Of a stretch of 64,000 bases of DNA, positions 37,287 through 45,722 are shown in pieces. Source of the stretch: Ruania alba (lineage in GTDB: Bacteria > Actinomycetota > Actinomycetes > Actinomycetales > Beutenbergiaceae); NCBI RefSeq assembly GCF_900105765.1, contig NZ_FNTX01000002.1, forward strand, positions 1,612,001 to 1,676,000. The letters run 5' to 3'. Each line of letters opens with the position of its first letter. Position 1 is the stretch's first letter. The notes beneath the pieces are model-generated. The model made no database searches, was not told the DNA's origin, and saw nothing but the letters and a program-made list of their open reading frames with translations. A program made the translations under genes and the position numbers.

Positions 37287-38363
37287 ATGCCCTCCTTCGC
37301 CTTCGACTCCGGACTGCTCGTTCCCACCGTCCTCGGACGCCGCACGAGCACCCCACTGACACCTGAGCTGCGCCATGCTCTGCGGGACTATCTGCTCGAT
37401 GTGATCGGCGTCGATCTGTTCCCGGTGGCCTGGTCGGACGGGGCCGATCCGGTGCTGACAGCCCTCGATCCCGCTGGCCAGGTGGTCACCGCCGTGGTGA
37501 CTGACGCGATCGACGGCGTCGGGTTGGTGCGTGCGCTGGCGCGGGCCGGGGAGACCTCCGCATCCTCCTGGCTCGACATCGCCGCCCGCTATCCGGGTGG
37601 GGTGGCGGCGTTCCGCACCGCCTGGGCGCGGTTCCGCGAGGCCCGCCCGGTGGGTGCTCAGCCTGGTCCGCAGCTCTTCGTGGTGGCCGGGTCCGTCGAC
37701 CCGGAGGTGCTGGCGGCCACCCGGGTGATGCACGGCGTGCGTGTCTACTCGGTCGATCTTCGTCCCGGTGCGGACGGTCAGCAGGTGGTGGATGTCTCGC
37801 CGGTGCACACGGCGACCGTGCGAGTGCTCGATCATGTGGTGCACGAGTCGGAGGAACTGGCCCTGACGCCGGAGACCTCGCCGATCTCGGCCGGGGAGAC
37901 GGCGGTGATCGCTCCCGTGGTCACTGAGCGGGAGGACACCGCCGGTGCCGAGAGCGAACACGCGGCGCCGTCGCAGGCCGAATCCCCGTCAGAGGCCCAG
38001 CCGGAGGTCGAGCCCGACCTGCACCTGCAGGCGGTCGCAGATCTGGTGGGCGCACCGATGCCGATCGAGGTGCACACCGGCGGTCAGACTCGGGTGGCGT
38101 CGCTCTCTGCGGACGGCAGGGTCGTCCTGGACGGTGCTCGATACCCGACCCTGGAGGAGCCCACCGAACGGATCGGGCTGGACCCCGGGCGTGCCTGGCT
38201 GGTCTGGCAGATGGCAGGGTTCCCGATGGCGGACGCTCGCGACGAGGCCGCCCGCGCGGCTGGGCCGCCTGCAGCCCAGGAGGGCGGCAGCAGCTCCCGT
38301 GGGGAGAGCCGCCGCGCCCGCCGCCACGCGCAGCGCCACACCAGCAGCGCCCACCACCCCTGA
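37287..38363 (+). CDS. Conserved-looking protein of unknown function
   Basis: The 358-residue product begins MPSFAFDSGLLVPTVLGRR. The N-terminal ~170 residues look globular, with alternating hydrophobic strands (VDLFPVAWSDGADPVLTALD, GPQLFVVAGSVDPEVLAA). A low-complexity acidic linker follows (ESEHAAPSQAESPSEAQPEV). A C-terminal part near 240-320 (VADLVGAPMPIEVHTGGQTR, SLSADGRVVLDGARYPTLEE) resembles restriction-fold-free 'domain of unknown function' proteins of actinobacteria, and the last 35 residues are basic. I recognise no catalytic motif and cannot assign a function. It stands alone between the GlcD-GlcF fusion and the first 58-bp repeat. Confidence 0.6.
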   Translation: MPSFAFDSGLLVPTVLGRRTSTPLTPELRHALRDYLLDVIGVDLFPVAWSDGADPVLTALDPAGQVVTAVVTDAIDGVGLVRALARAGETSASSWLDIAARYPGGVAAFRTAWARFREARPVGAQPGPQLFVVAGSVDPEVLAATRVMHGVRVYSVDLRPGADGQQVVDVSPVHTATVRVLDHVVHESEELALTPETSPISAGETAVIAPVVTEREDTAGAESEHAAPSQAESPSEAQPEVEPDLHLQAVADLVGAPMPIEVHTGGQTRVASLSADGRVVLDGARYPTLEEPTERIGLDPGRAWLVWQMAGFPMADARDEAARAAGPPAAQEGGSSSRGESRRARRHAQRHTSSAHHP

Positions 38364-38364
38364 C

Positions 38365-38422
38365 GCGAGTGCGCGCCTTCTCGCTCACGTGGTGAGAAAT
38401 ACGCGATATCGACCGCACTCGC
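38365..38422. repeat. 58-bp palindromic repeat, copy 1
   Basis: Ends GCGAGTGCG (38365-38373) and CGCACTCGC (38414-38422) are perfect inverted repeats. An inner TTCTC/GAGAA and TCAC/GTGA pairing extends the hairpin. It starts 2 bases after a stop codon and lies between two convergent genes. Two further copies of the same length follow within 2 kb. Confidence 0.8.
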
Positions 38423-38438
38423 TGCCTCTCGAGTGCCC

Positions 38439-39146
38439 TCAAACAAGTGGTAGCGCGCTCCGTAGGTCCGGCAGCCCCTCACTCAGGTACTCGGCCCGCA
38501 GCGCCTCCCGCGCGACCACGTCGTCCCAGCTGCCGCGCCCGGTGGCGGCCTTGATCCAGGTCGCGGCATCGGCCACGGTCAGGTCGTAGCCGGTGCGGCG
38601 GTTCACCACCTCCACCAGGGCCTGCGCCACCAGTTCGCGCGCCCCGGCATCCACCGGTGCGGGAGCGGTCATCGCCGGAGCGAGGTCGTACCCGTGCACC
38701 ACCAGCTCCACGAGCCGGGTGACCACGAAGTCCTGCACGGTGATCGGTGCCCTCCGGGTCCGGACCACCGCGTCCGGGCCCGCGTCAGCCAACGTCGCCA
38801 GGTGGGCGAACGCGCGCTCGGCCGTACGGTCGAGCCCGGTGAGCGGATCGTCGGCGATCGCGGCGGCGAACTCCCGGGTGACGCGGTCGATCCGGGCGAA
38901 GTCGGCGGCGTACCCGGCGAGATAGTCCGCGAGCGGGACGGGTTCGCTCGGTGCATCGGCGGAGTCCGGCTCGGCGGCGATGATCGCATCCAGGGCGCGG
39001 CCGAGGTGCGCCACCAGGTCCCCCACGGTCCAGTCCGGCAGGCTGCTCGGGCTCGCGAGTACCTCGCTGCCCATCTCCTCGAGCCGTCCGCGAAGCAGGT
39101 CCCACTGGTCCCGCAGCTCGTCAAGATACCTGTTCAAGGTCACCAT
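38439..39146 (-). CDS. Maleylpyruvate isomerase/DinB-like family protein
   Basis: The protein of about 235 residues has the signature of the mycothiol-dependent maleylpyruvate isomerase N-terminal fold: LPDWTVGDLVAHLGRALDAI near residues 40-60, and a later histidine-bearing helix (VELVVHGYDLAPAM). It belongs to the DinB-like four-helix metal-binding superfamily. In actinobacteria these proteins often use mycothiol as cofactor, but most have no known substrate. ATG 39146 (VTLNRYLDEL) is chosen; the frame extends to 39224, inside a palindromic repeat. It lies between two copies of that repeat. Confidence 0.8.
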   Translation of the reverse strand: MVTLNRYLDELRDQWDLLRGRLEEMGSEVLASPSSLPDWTVGDLVAHLGRALDAIIAAEPDSADAPSEPVPLADYLAGYAADFARIDRVTREFAAAIADDPLTGLDRTAERAFAHLATLADAGPDAVVRTRRAPITVQDFVVTRLVELVVHGYDLAPAMTAPAPVDAGARELVAQALVEVVNRRTGYDLTVADAATWIKAATGRGSWDDVVAREALRAEYLSEGLPDLRSALPLV

Positions 39147-39172
39147 CGCCCCATCCTGCCCCACCCCCTCCC

Positions 39173-39230
39173 GCGAGTGCGCGCCTTCTCGCTCATTTCC
39201 TGAGACATAGGCGAGATTGAGCACACTCGC
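39173..39230. repeat. 58-bp palindromic repeat, copy 2
   Basis: Left end GCGAGTGCG (39173-39181), right end CACACTCGC (39222-39230; one mismatch to copy 1). The first 24 bases match copy 1 almost exactly (through CTTCTCGCTCA). It sits in the divergent space before the Gfo/Idh gene at 39259. Confidence 0.8.
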
Positions 39231-39258
39231 GCCGCTGTGAGTGAGCTAGCGTCGGAGG

Positions 39259-40245
39259 ATGAGCACACGGTGGGGAATCCTCGGACCTGGTCGGATCGCC
39301 GAGAAGGTGGCCGCAGACTTCGGCAACGTCACCAACGGGACCCTGGTCGCCGTCGGGTCCCGCTCGGCCGAGCGTGCCCAGGCATTCGCGCAGACCTACG
39401 GGCAGGGGGACGTGCGGGCGCATGTAGGCTATGAGGCCCTCCTCGCGGATCCGGACGTCGATGCTGTCTACATCGCCACCCCGCACAGCGACCACGCCCG
39501 CCAGGCGATCGCCGCCATCGAGTCAGGCAAGGCGGTGCTGATGGAGAAGTCCTTCACCGCCACCCTCGACGGCGCCCATCGCGTCGTGGAGGCTGCTCAC
39601 CAGCACGAGGCGTTCGTAATGGAAGCCATGTGGACCCGGTTCCAGCCCGTGGTGCTCCGTGCCAAGGAGTTGGTGGCCGACGGCGCGATCGGCCAGGTGC
39701 GTGCCGTCCAGGCCGACCTGGGGGTACGTCGCCCGCTCGACCCGACCGATCGGATGTTCGCTCTCGAGCTCGGCGGTGGCACGCTGCTCGACCTGGGGGT
39801 GTATGTGGTCTCGTTCGCCCAGCACTTCCTCGGGGCGCCCGACTCGGTGCAGGTGACCGGATCGTTGCTGCCGGAGACCGGGGTGGATGCCGAGGCAGGC
39901 ATCCTGCTCGGCTACGACGACGGTCGCAGCGCCACCCTGCAGACCTCGTTCCGCCTCCCGTTGCCCGGGCAGGCACGCATCTACGGCACGGACGGCTGGA
40001 TCGACATCCTGCCCCGCTTCCACCACCCGAACGACCTGGTGCTGCACCGTCAGGGCGAGGACGCCCGGCCCGAGCACCTGCCGCCGTCGGGGGCCGGCTA
40101 TGCCGAGGAGTTCATCGAGGTGGGCCGGTGCCTGGCCGAGGGGCGCACCGAGAGCGATGTGATGCCCCTCGCCGACACCCTCGCCGTGCAAGCGGTGCTG
40201 CAGGAGGCTGCCGACCAGCTCGGGGTGGCGCTGCACGAGCGCTGA
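39259..40245 (+). CDS. Gfo/Idh/MocA-family oxidoreductase
   Basis: The 328-residue dehydrogenase has the Rossmann start RWGILGPGRIAEKVAADFG, the catalytic-lysine EKS variant (GKAVLMEKSFTATLDGAHR) in place of EKP, and GGGTLLDLGVYVVSFAQHFL. Both the EKS motif and HQHEAFVMEAMWTRFQP are typical of the dihydrodiol/trans-1,2-dihydrobenzenediol dehydrogenase and xylose dehydrogenase subgroup. The substrate cannot be settled by sequence alone. Palindromic repeats flank it on both sides. It does not carry the LacI-like operator found in the 14-34 kb locus. Confidence 0.9.
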   Translation: MSTRWGILGPGRIAEKVAADFGNVTNGTLVAVGSRSAERAQAFAQTYGQGDVRAHVGYEALLADPDVDAVYIATPHSDHARQAIAAIESGKAVLMEKSFTATLDGAHRVVEAAHQHEAFVMEAMWTRFQPVVLRAKELVADGAIGQVRAVQADLGVRRPLDPTDRMFALELGGGTLLDLGVYVVSFAQHFLGAPDSVQVTGSLLPETGVDAEAGILLGYDDGRSATLQTSFRLPLPGQARIYGTDGWIDILPRFHHPNDLVLHRQGEDARPEHLPPSGAGYAEEFIEVGRCLAEGRTESDVMPLADTLAVQAVLQEAADQLGVALHER

Positions 40246-40249
40246 GGAC

Positions 40250-40271
40250 GCACTCGATGACGATCGAGTGC
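40250..40271 (+). terminator. Hairpin after the Gfo/Idh gene
   Basis: GCACTCGAT (40250-40258) pairs with ATCGAGTGC (40263-40271) around a 4-base loop, 5 bases after the stop at 40245. The right arm overlaps the left end of repeat copy 3, so alternative folding with the repeat is possible. Confidence 0.55.
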
Positions 40272-40321
40272 CGCCGTTCTCGCCCATATCTCGCCGCTTG
40301 AGCGAGATTGGCCGCACTCGC
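40264..40321. repeat. 58-bp palindromic repeat, copy 3 (diverged)
   Basis: TCGAGTGCC (40264-40272) and CGCACTCGC (40313-40321) bound a 58-base unit with internal TTCTCGCC and GAGCGAGATTG segments like copy 2. The left end is diverged, but length and order of elements match. It lies between the convergent Gfo/Idh and metX genes. Confidence 0.7.
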
Positions 40322-40332
40322 GATGAGGGAGG

Positions 40333-41550
40333 TCAGGCCTCGAGGAATTCGGTGAGGATCGGGGCGAGCTGATCGTTCTCGATGAGGAAGCCGTCATGCC
40401 CGAACGGGGAGTCGAGCTCGCGGTACACACCGCGCGGAACGCCGTCGGCGATCCGACGGGACTGCGAGGGCGGGAAGAGCCGGTCCGAACTGACTGACAG
40501 TGCCAGGGTGGGTGCCTGGATGGAGGCCAGGGCTGCCTCCACGCCGCCGCGGTCCCGCCCGATGTCGTGGGTGAGCATCGAGTCCGAGAGCACCACGTAG
40601 CTGTTCGCATCGAAGCGGCGGGCGAGTTTGTCGGCGTGGTGGTCCAGGTAGGACTGCACCGCGAACCGCCCGTCGCCGCCGAGCGGGTTCTCCCCACCTT
40701 GCGGCAGTCGGCCGAACCGTTCGTCCAGCTCGTGCGCGCTGCGGTAGGTGGTGTGCGCGATCTGCCGCGCCAGGCCGAGCCCACGGTGCGGACCGTCGTC
40801 GGGCGCGGCGTCGTAGTAGTCGCCGCCGCGGTACTTCGGGTCGGCCTTGATCGCGCCCAGCTGGGCATGCGCCCAGGCGATCTGGTCGGCCGAGCTCTGC
40901 GCACAGGTGGCGATCGGTGCGATCGTGGCCACCCGGTCCGGCGCTGCCAGGGCCCACTCCAGCACGCGGTGCCCGCCCATCGAGGCGCCGATCACCAGCG
41001 ACCATCGGCTCACGCCCAGCCGGTCGGTGAGCTCGAGCTCGGCCGCGACCTGATCGCGCACGGTCAGGTACGGGAACCGGCTGCCCCAGGGGGTGCCGTT
41101 CGGAGCGTCGGAGGACGGCCCCGTACTGCCCTGACACCCGCCGAGCACGTTCGGGGCGACCACGAAGTACCGGTCGGTGTCGATCGGCTTGCCGGGGCCG
41201 ACCATGGCCGACCACCAGCCGCCCGTGGGGTGCCCCGGCCCGGCATCGCCGGTGACGTGGCTGTCGCCGGTGAGCGCGTGCAGCACGAGGATCGCGTTGT
41301 CCCCGGCGGCGTTGAGCTCGCCCCAGGTCTCGTACGACATCCGTACCTGCGGCAGGCGCCCACCGGCTTCCAGGTGCAACGGGCCGAGGTCGACGAACAT
41401 CCGATTGCCCACTGGGTCGCCCTCGCGCCAGGCCCCGGACGCCGGGACCGGCCCCTTCGGTCCCTGGCGCCGGAGCGGAGCACGACGCGCCGGGGCGTCG
41501 CGTCCGACGCGTCCGGCTGGGCTCGTCTCCCAGGTGGTCACGGAGTCCAC
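40333..41550 (-). CDS. metX: Homoserine O-acetyltransferase
   Basis: The enzyme acetylates homoserine with acetyl-CoA, the first committed step of methionine synthesis. The 405-residue protein is an alpha/beta hydrolase fold of the MetX group: SYETWGELNAAGDNAILVLH, NVLGGCQGSTGPSS, nucleophile elbow GASMGGHRVLEWA (Ser), and the late SPFGHDGFLIE segment with the catalytic His. The first ~40 residues are an extra basic N-terminus. GTG 41550 or 41541 may start it. It lies 25 bases after metY in the same direction, so the two form a metYX operon. Confidence 0.95.
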   Translation of the reverse strand: MDSVTTWETSPAGRVGRDAPARRAPLRRQGPKGPVPASGAWREGDPVGNRMFVDLGPLHLEAGGRLPQVRMSYETWGELNAAGDNAILVLHALTGDSHVTGDAGPGHPTGGWWSAMVGPGKPIDTDRYFVVAPNVLGGCQGSTGPSSDAPNGTPWGSRFPYLTVRDQVAAELELTDRLGVSRWSLVIGASMGGHRVLEWALAAPDRVATIAPIATCAQSSADQIAWAHAQLGAIKADPKYRGGDYYDAAPDDGPHRGLGLARQIAHTTYRSAHELDERFGRLPQGGENPLGGDGRFAVQSYLDHHADKLARRFDANSYVVLSDSMLTHDIGRDRGGVEAALASIQAPTLALSVSSDRLFPPSQSRRIADGVPRGVYRELDSPFGHDGFLIENDQLAPILTEFLEA

Positions 41551-41575
41551 GGTAGTTCCTCTTGCGCCTCTGCGC

Positions 41576-42901
41576 CTATGAGTTCCGCACTCCGGCTGCT
41601 GCGGTGAAGCCCTTCTCCAGGTCGGCGAGGATGTCGTCGAGGTGCTCCAGGCCCACGGACAGGCGCACCAGACCAGGGGTGACGGCGCTCGCGGACTGCT
41701 CGTCGGGGGTCAGCTGGCTGTGCGTGGTGGACGCCGGGTGGATGACCAACGAGCGGACGTCGCCGATGTTGGCCACGAGCGAGTGCAGCTCCAGGGCGTC
41801 GACGAACGCCTTGCCGGCCTCCAGGCCACCTGCGATCTCGAACGCGAGCACGGCCCCGGGCCCCTTCGGCGTGTACTTCGCGGCCAGCTCGTAGTACGGG
41901 CTGGACGCCAGCCCGGCGTAGTTCACCGAGAGCACGTCCTCCCGCGCCTCGAGGTACTCGGCCACCTTCTGGGCGCTGCCCACGTGCCGGTCCATCCGCA
42001 GTGAGAGCGTCTCGATGCCCTGCAGCAGCAGGAAGGCGTTGAACGGGGAGATCGCCGGGCCGAGGTCGCGGAGCAGCTGCACCCGCGCCTTGAGGATGAA
42101 GGACAGGTTCACGCCGAACGCGCCGCCCTCGCCCAGGTCGCGGGCGTAGACCAGGCCGTGGTAGCTGGGGTCCGGGGTGTTGTAGTTCGGGTACTTCTCC
42201 GGGTGCGCGGCGAAGTCGAACTTCCCGCCGTCCACGATCACGCCACCGATGGAGGTGCCGTGGCCACCGAGGTACTTCGTGGCCGAGTGCACGACGACGT
42301 CCGCTCCGTGCTCGATCGGGCGCACCAGGTAGGGGGTCCCCACGGTGTTGTCCACGATCAGCGGGACGCCGACCTCGTGCGCGACGCCGGCCACGGCCTC
42401 GATGTCGAGCACGTCACCCTTGGGGTTCGGGATGGTCTCACCGAAGAAGACCTTGGTGTTCTCCTGCGCGGCCGCGCGCCAGCCCGTCGCGTCGTTCGGG
42501 TCGTCGACGAAGCTCACCGAAATGCCGAGCTTGGGCAGGGTGTAGTGCAGCAGGTTGTACGTGCCGCCGTACAGCGACGAGCTGGCCACCACGTGGTCGC
42601 CCGCCTCGGCCACGTTGAGGATCGCCAGTGTCTCGGCCGCCTGGCCGGAGGCCACCAGCAGGGCGCCGACGCCGCCTTCGAGGGAGGCGAGGCGGTCCTC
42701 CACGACGGCGGTGGTCGGGTTGTTCAGGCGTGTGTAGATCGGCCCCAGCTCGGCCAGCGCGAACCGGTTGGCGGCCTGGTCGGTGTCGGAGAAGACGAAC
42801 GACGTGGACTGGTAGATCGGCACGGCGCGGGCGCCGTTGTCCGAGTCCGGGGTCTGACCGGCATGGATCTGTCGGGTCTCGAAGTGCCAGTTCTCGCTCA
42901 T
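41576..42901 (-). CDS. metY: O-acetylhomoserine sulfhydrylase
   Basis: This PLP enzyme of about 441 residues converts O-acetylhomoserine and sulfide to homocysteine. It starts at ATG 42901 (AAGGAG upstream) with WHFETRQIHAGQTPDSDNGA. The family text VPIYQSTSFVF and the PLP-lysine motif VVHSATKYLGGHGTSIGG are present, as is the long insertion region (YARDLGEGGAFGVNLSFILK) that distinguishes MetY from cystathionine gamma-synthase. An earlier in-frame start at 42982 is not supported. It is the first gene of the metYX operon; no SAM riboswitch is seen upstream. Confidence 0.95.
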   Translation of the reverse strand: MSENWHFETRQIHAGQTPDSDNGARAVPIYQSTSFVFSDTDQAANRFALAELGPIYTRLNNPTTAVVEDRLASLEGGVGALLVASGQAAETLAILNVAEAGDHVVASSSLYGGTYNLLHYTLPKLGISVSFVDDPNDATGWRAAAQENTKVFFGETIPNPKGDVLDIEAVAGVAHEVGVPLIVDNTVGTPYLVRPIEHGADVVVHSATKYLGGHGTSIGGVIVDGGKFDFAAHPEKYPNYNTPDPSYHGLVYARDLGEGGAFGVNLSFILKARVQLLRDLGPAISPFNAFLLLQGIETLSLRMDRHVGSAQKVAEYLEAREDVLSVNYAGLASSPYYELAAKYTPKGPGAVLAFEIAGGLEAGKAFVDALELHSLVANIGDVRSLVIHPASTTHSQLTPDEQSASAVTPGLVRLSVGLEHLDDILADLEKGFTAAAGVRNS

Positions 42902-43254
42902 CGCGGGTGTCTCCTTGGGTCGTGGCCGGGATCGAGGTGTGCCGATCGGGGTCCGGCTTTGGATGGTGCGCGGCGCTCGCACCCTACGTCCGTTCAGATT
43001 CTGTCTCGTTCAGGGCGATCTGGTGTCTCGAATCTCGGACGATTGGGAGGAGCTGCGGCACATTTCCGGGAGACGAGCCGTCTCGAGAGAGTGGTGGGGC
43101 TGGTGTGAATCTTGTGACTACTGGGCTTCATGTTCACAAATGGGCTGACATCGAGTACGTTGGGGCGCGCATCTGACTCGTTCGTCAACTCGACACGCCG
43201 GTTGCGTGAATTGTTGGTGATCGGGCCGTGAGTCCACGATCGAGGAGCAGGACA
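42902..43254. other. Intergenic region between divergent metY and the NlpC/P60 gene
   Basis: These 353 bases hold no convincing gene. I see no SAM-riboswitch core on the metY side. On the other side TTGTGA (43112-43117) and TCACAA (43134-43139) form an inverted repeat with a 16-base spacer, about 115 bases before the NlpC start. The spacing is too long for a standard CRP-family site. Confidence 0.5.
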
Positions 43255-44682
43255 GTGACAGCACGAACCACTCGGCGGCGGATCGCTGCCGTGCTCGGCG
43301 CGGGCGCTCTGTCGGTGACCCTGTGGGCCGCGCCGGCCGGGGCAACCCCTGATATCCCCAGCACTGACGACATCGAGGAGGCCGAGCAGGCCGAACAGAG
43401 CACGGCCGAGCAGGTGGCCGCGCTCGAGGTTCAGCTCGCCCAGAACGCCGCAGCGCTGGATGAGGCGAACGTGGCGGCCGCTGTCGCTGCTGAGGACTAC
43501 AACGTGGCGGTCGTCGAGCGTGACCAGGCCGAGGCCGACGCGCAGGCCGCGGCCGAGGCAGCGGAGCAGGCCGACGCCGACGTGGCCGAGGCGAGCCAGG
43601 CGGTGGCCCGCATCGCGACGGCGGCGTACCGCAATGGTGGGAACCTGCAGCAGGTGGGGATCTTCCTCTCGGCGGACGGTGTCGAGGAGGCGGTGGACAG
43701 CGCCACCACGTTCCGGATGCTCGGTAGCAACGCCGACGAGGCCTACCAGCGGTTGGACGCCGCCGAACGCGTTGCCGACGTGATGCACTCGCGATCCGAG
43801 GATGCGCTCGCCGAGGCGGAGGCTGCTGCCGCTGAGCTTGAAGACGCGTCCCGCGAGGCTGACGCCGCGGCCCTGAATGCCGAGAATCTCGTGTCCGACA
43901 GTGCGGCCGAGCGTGACCGGCTGATCCGTGAGCTCGCAGCGCTGCGCAACACCACGGCCGAGCTCGAGGCGGAACGTCAAGCGGGCCTGGAGGCGCAACG
44001 TCGCGAGCGGGAGAACGCGGCTGCGGCGGCTGCGGTGGGGGCGCAGGTCGAGACGGAGCGGGACACCGATGAATCGTCGCGGAGCGGTGGACGGACTGAG
44101 CCCGACCCCGAGCCGGAGTCAGAGCCGGAACCAACTCCCGCCGATCCTGGACCGACGTCTGAGCCCGAGTCCCCGCAGCCCGCGCCGGAACCGGAGCCGG
44201 AGCCAGAACCGGAGCCCGCGCCTGAGCCAGAACCTGAGCCCGCGCCTGAGCCAGAACCGGAGCCGGAGCCAGAACCGGAGCCGGAGCCCGAGCAGCCCTC
44301 GGGTGGTGGCTCGTCCGCAAGCGCCGGGCAGGGCGCCGTCAACTGGGCGATGACCCAGGTGGGTGACCGGTACGTCTACGGCGCGAACGGCCCCGACGAG
44401 TGGGACTGTTCCTCGCTGACCCGCGCCGCCTACAACTCCGTGGGCATCTACCTGCCGCGCACCTCGCGTGACCAATACCGGGCCACGGCGAACGTGCCGA
44501 TCGACCAGATTCGCCCGGGTGACCTGATCTTCTACTCCAGCAACGGCACTGCGTCGGGGATCTATCACGTGGCGATCTATGCCGGTGACGGGATGCGCGT
44601 GCACGCGGCAAACCCGCAGACCGATGTCGAATACACATCGATGTGGTGGAGCAACGTGATGCCCATGGCCGGGCGGCCCTGA
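43255..44682 (+). CDS. Secreted NlpC/P60 peptidoglycan endopeptidase with coiled-coil N-terminus
   Basis: The 475-residue exported hydrolase cuts peptidoglycan stem peptides. It has a signal peptide ([20 protein letters not shown]), a long Ala/Glu-rich coiled coil (residues ~40-255) like RipA-type proteins, and a Pro-Glu linker (~282-348). The NlpC/P60 domain has the catalytic Cys in [16 protein letters not shown], His in [13 protein letters not shown], and a third polar residue in [11 protein letters not shown] 43255 has GAGGAG upstream; GTG 43228 is an alternative without a ribosome site. The coiled coil probably keeps the enzyme in check or docks it to the divisome, as in homologues. Confidence 0.92.
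   Translation: MTARTTRRRIAAVLGAGALSVTLWAAPAGATPDIPSTDDIEEAEQAEQSTAEQVAALEVQLAQNAAALDEANVAAAVAAEDYNVAVVERDQAEADAQAAAEAAEQADADVAEASQAVARIATAAYRNGGNLQQVGIFLSADGVEEAVDSATTFRMLGSNADEAYQRLDAAERVADVMHSRSEDALAEAEAAAAELEDASREADAAALNAENLVSDSAAERDRLIRELAALRNTTAELEAERQAGLEAQRRERENAAAAAAVGAQVETERDTDESSRSGGRTEPDPEPESEPEPTPADPGPTSEPESPQPAPEPEPEPEPEPAPEPEPEPAPEPEPEPEPEPEPEPEQPSGGGSSASAGQGAVNWAMTQVGDRYVYGANGPDEWDCSSLTRAAYNSVGIYLPRTSRDQYRATANVPIDQIRPGDLIFYSSNGTASGIYHVAIYAGDGMRVHAANPQTDVEYTSMWWSNVMPMAGRP
44101..44300 (+). repeat. Pro-Glu coding repeat in the NlpC/P60 gene
   Basis: Alternating CCG/GAG/CCA/GAA/CCC/GAG codons encode an extended (PE)n linker, interrupted by AP dipeptides. Near-identical units of about 30 bases repeat back to back, making the tract prone to length variation. 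It is a wall-spanning linker, not a separate element. Confidence 0.85.
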
Positions 44683-44698
44683 CGGGACTGGCCGGCGC

Positions 44699-45139
44699 TC
44701 AGCCGCTGATCGAGGCGAGTTGAGCGGGACTGAGCACGATGGCCGGAACGGACGTGCCGCCGTCGAGGATCGTGCTGAGCAGGCGGTGGTAGCCGTCCAA
44801 GATCGCCACGCCGTGGCTGCGCCGCACGGCGTGCACAGGGAACGTCACGTCCACGGCACGAACGCGAGCCAGGTGATCGGGAAACTGGTCGGGGACGTTC
44901 AGCACCTCACGCGGTGATACCTGGAACCGCATCCCGTCTCGCTGCCACAGCGGCAAGTCCAAGAGCCAGTCCAACGCGGTGACCGATACACGAGTCACGG
45001 GACCGGTGATGGCCCAGAGGTCCTCCAAGCGCCACGCCTCGTCGCCGAACGCGGCACGGATCGCCGGCGGGGTCTGCCGGAGCAACTCCTCGCGTGTGAC
45101 GTCCGGGGCAGACCTGTCAGCTCCGGACGCTGAGCCCAT
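44699..45139 (-). CDS. ParB/sulfiredoxin-fold-like small protein of unknown role
   Basis: The product of about 146 residues starts at ATG 45139, 5 bases after the ppa stop, so it is probably co-transcribed with ppa. The C-terminal half contains AILDGYHRLLSTILDGGTSV followed by PAIVLS, resembling the DGxHRL motif of ParB/Srx-type nuclease-like domains. The preceding RVRAVDVTFPVHAVRR strand is in the expected position. The N-terminal half (EELLRQTPPAIRAAFGDEAW) is helical. No HTH domain is present, so it is not a partition ParB. Function is unknown. Confidence 0.65.
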   Translation of the reverse strand: MGSASGADRSAPDVTREELLRQTPPAIRAAFGDEAWRLEDLWAITGPVTRVSVTALDWLLDLPLWQRDGMRFQVSPREVLNVPDQFPDHLARVRAVDVTFPVHAVRRSHGVAILDGYHRLLSTILDGGTSVPAIVLSPAQLASISG

Positions 45140-45144
45140 CAGGC

Positions 45145-45660
45145 TCAGTGCCCGATGTGTGGCTGCGGGTGGGTGTACCCGGTCTCCTCGGCGCGGGTGA
45201 AGGAGTTGCGGATCTCCTCCTCGGCGGCCTCGCGGCCCACCCAGTGCGCACCCTCCACGGACTTGCCGGGCTCGAGGTCCTTGTAGACCTCGAAGAAGTG
45301 CTGGATCTCCAGGCGGTGGAACTCCGAGACGTCGTCGATGTCGCTGCGCCAGCTCGCGCGCTGGTCGCCGACCGGTACGCACAGCACCTTGTCGTCACCG
45401 CCGGCCTCGTCGCGCATCCGGAACATGCCCAGCGCGCGGCATCGGATCAGACACCCGGGAAACGTGGGCTCCTCGAGCAGCACCAGTGCGTCGAGCGGGT
45501 CACCGTCCTCACCGAGCGTGCCGTCGATGTAGCCGTAGTCGTCGGGGTAGCGAGTCGAGGTGAACAGCATCCGGTCGAGACGGATCCGGCCAGTCTCGTG
45601 GTCCACCTCGTACTTGTTGCGTTGCCCCTTGGGGATCTCGATGGTGACGTCGAATTCCAC
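45145..45660 (-). CDS. ppa: Inorganic pyrophosphatase
   Basis: The 171-residue enzyme hydrolyses pyrophosphate to phosphate and drives biosynthetic reactions. It has family I features: [20 protein letters not shown], the active site [20 protein letters not shown], and [17 protein letters not shown] 45660 is selected because homologues start at [12 protein letters not shown]; the upstream frame to 45897 overlaps the divergent dacB gene and is low complexity. It is divergent from dacB with a 62-base gap and is followed by the ParB-like gene. Confidence 0.96.
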   Translation of the reverse strand: MEFDVTIEIPKGQRNKYEVDHETGRIRLDRMLFTSTRYPDDYGYIDGTLGEDGDPLDALVLLEEPTFPGCLIRCRALGMFRMRDEAGGDDKVLCVPVGDQRASWRSDIDDVSEFHRLEIQHFFEVYKDLEPGKSVEGAHWVGREAAEEEIRNSFTRAEETGYTHPQPHIGH

Positions 45661-45722
45661 AGCCTGTCTCTTCCGGTCTCGTGGTGTACTACCCCTAGTG
45701 TGGCCTACCGCAGGCACCGCCG

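Noticed and set aside
39147-39224. Upstream start for the maleylpyruvate-isomerase-like gene at 39224
   Set aside because: The extra residues come from the 58-bp repeat; ATG 39146 has a purine-rich stretch upstream and matches family length.
42902-43254. SAM riboswitch or other leader upstream of metYX
   Set aside because: No GGCAACC-type core or conserved junction could be found on the metY strand.
44101-44300. CRISPR-like or tandem DNA repeat
   Set aside because: It is a coding Pro-Glu linker with codon-level periodicity, no spacer-repeat structure.
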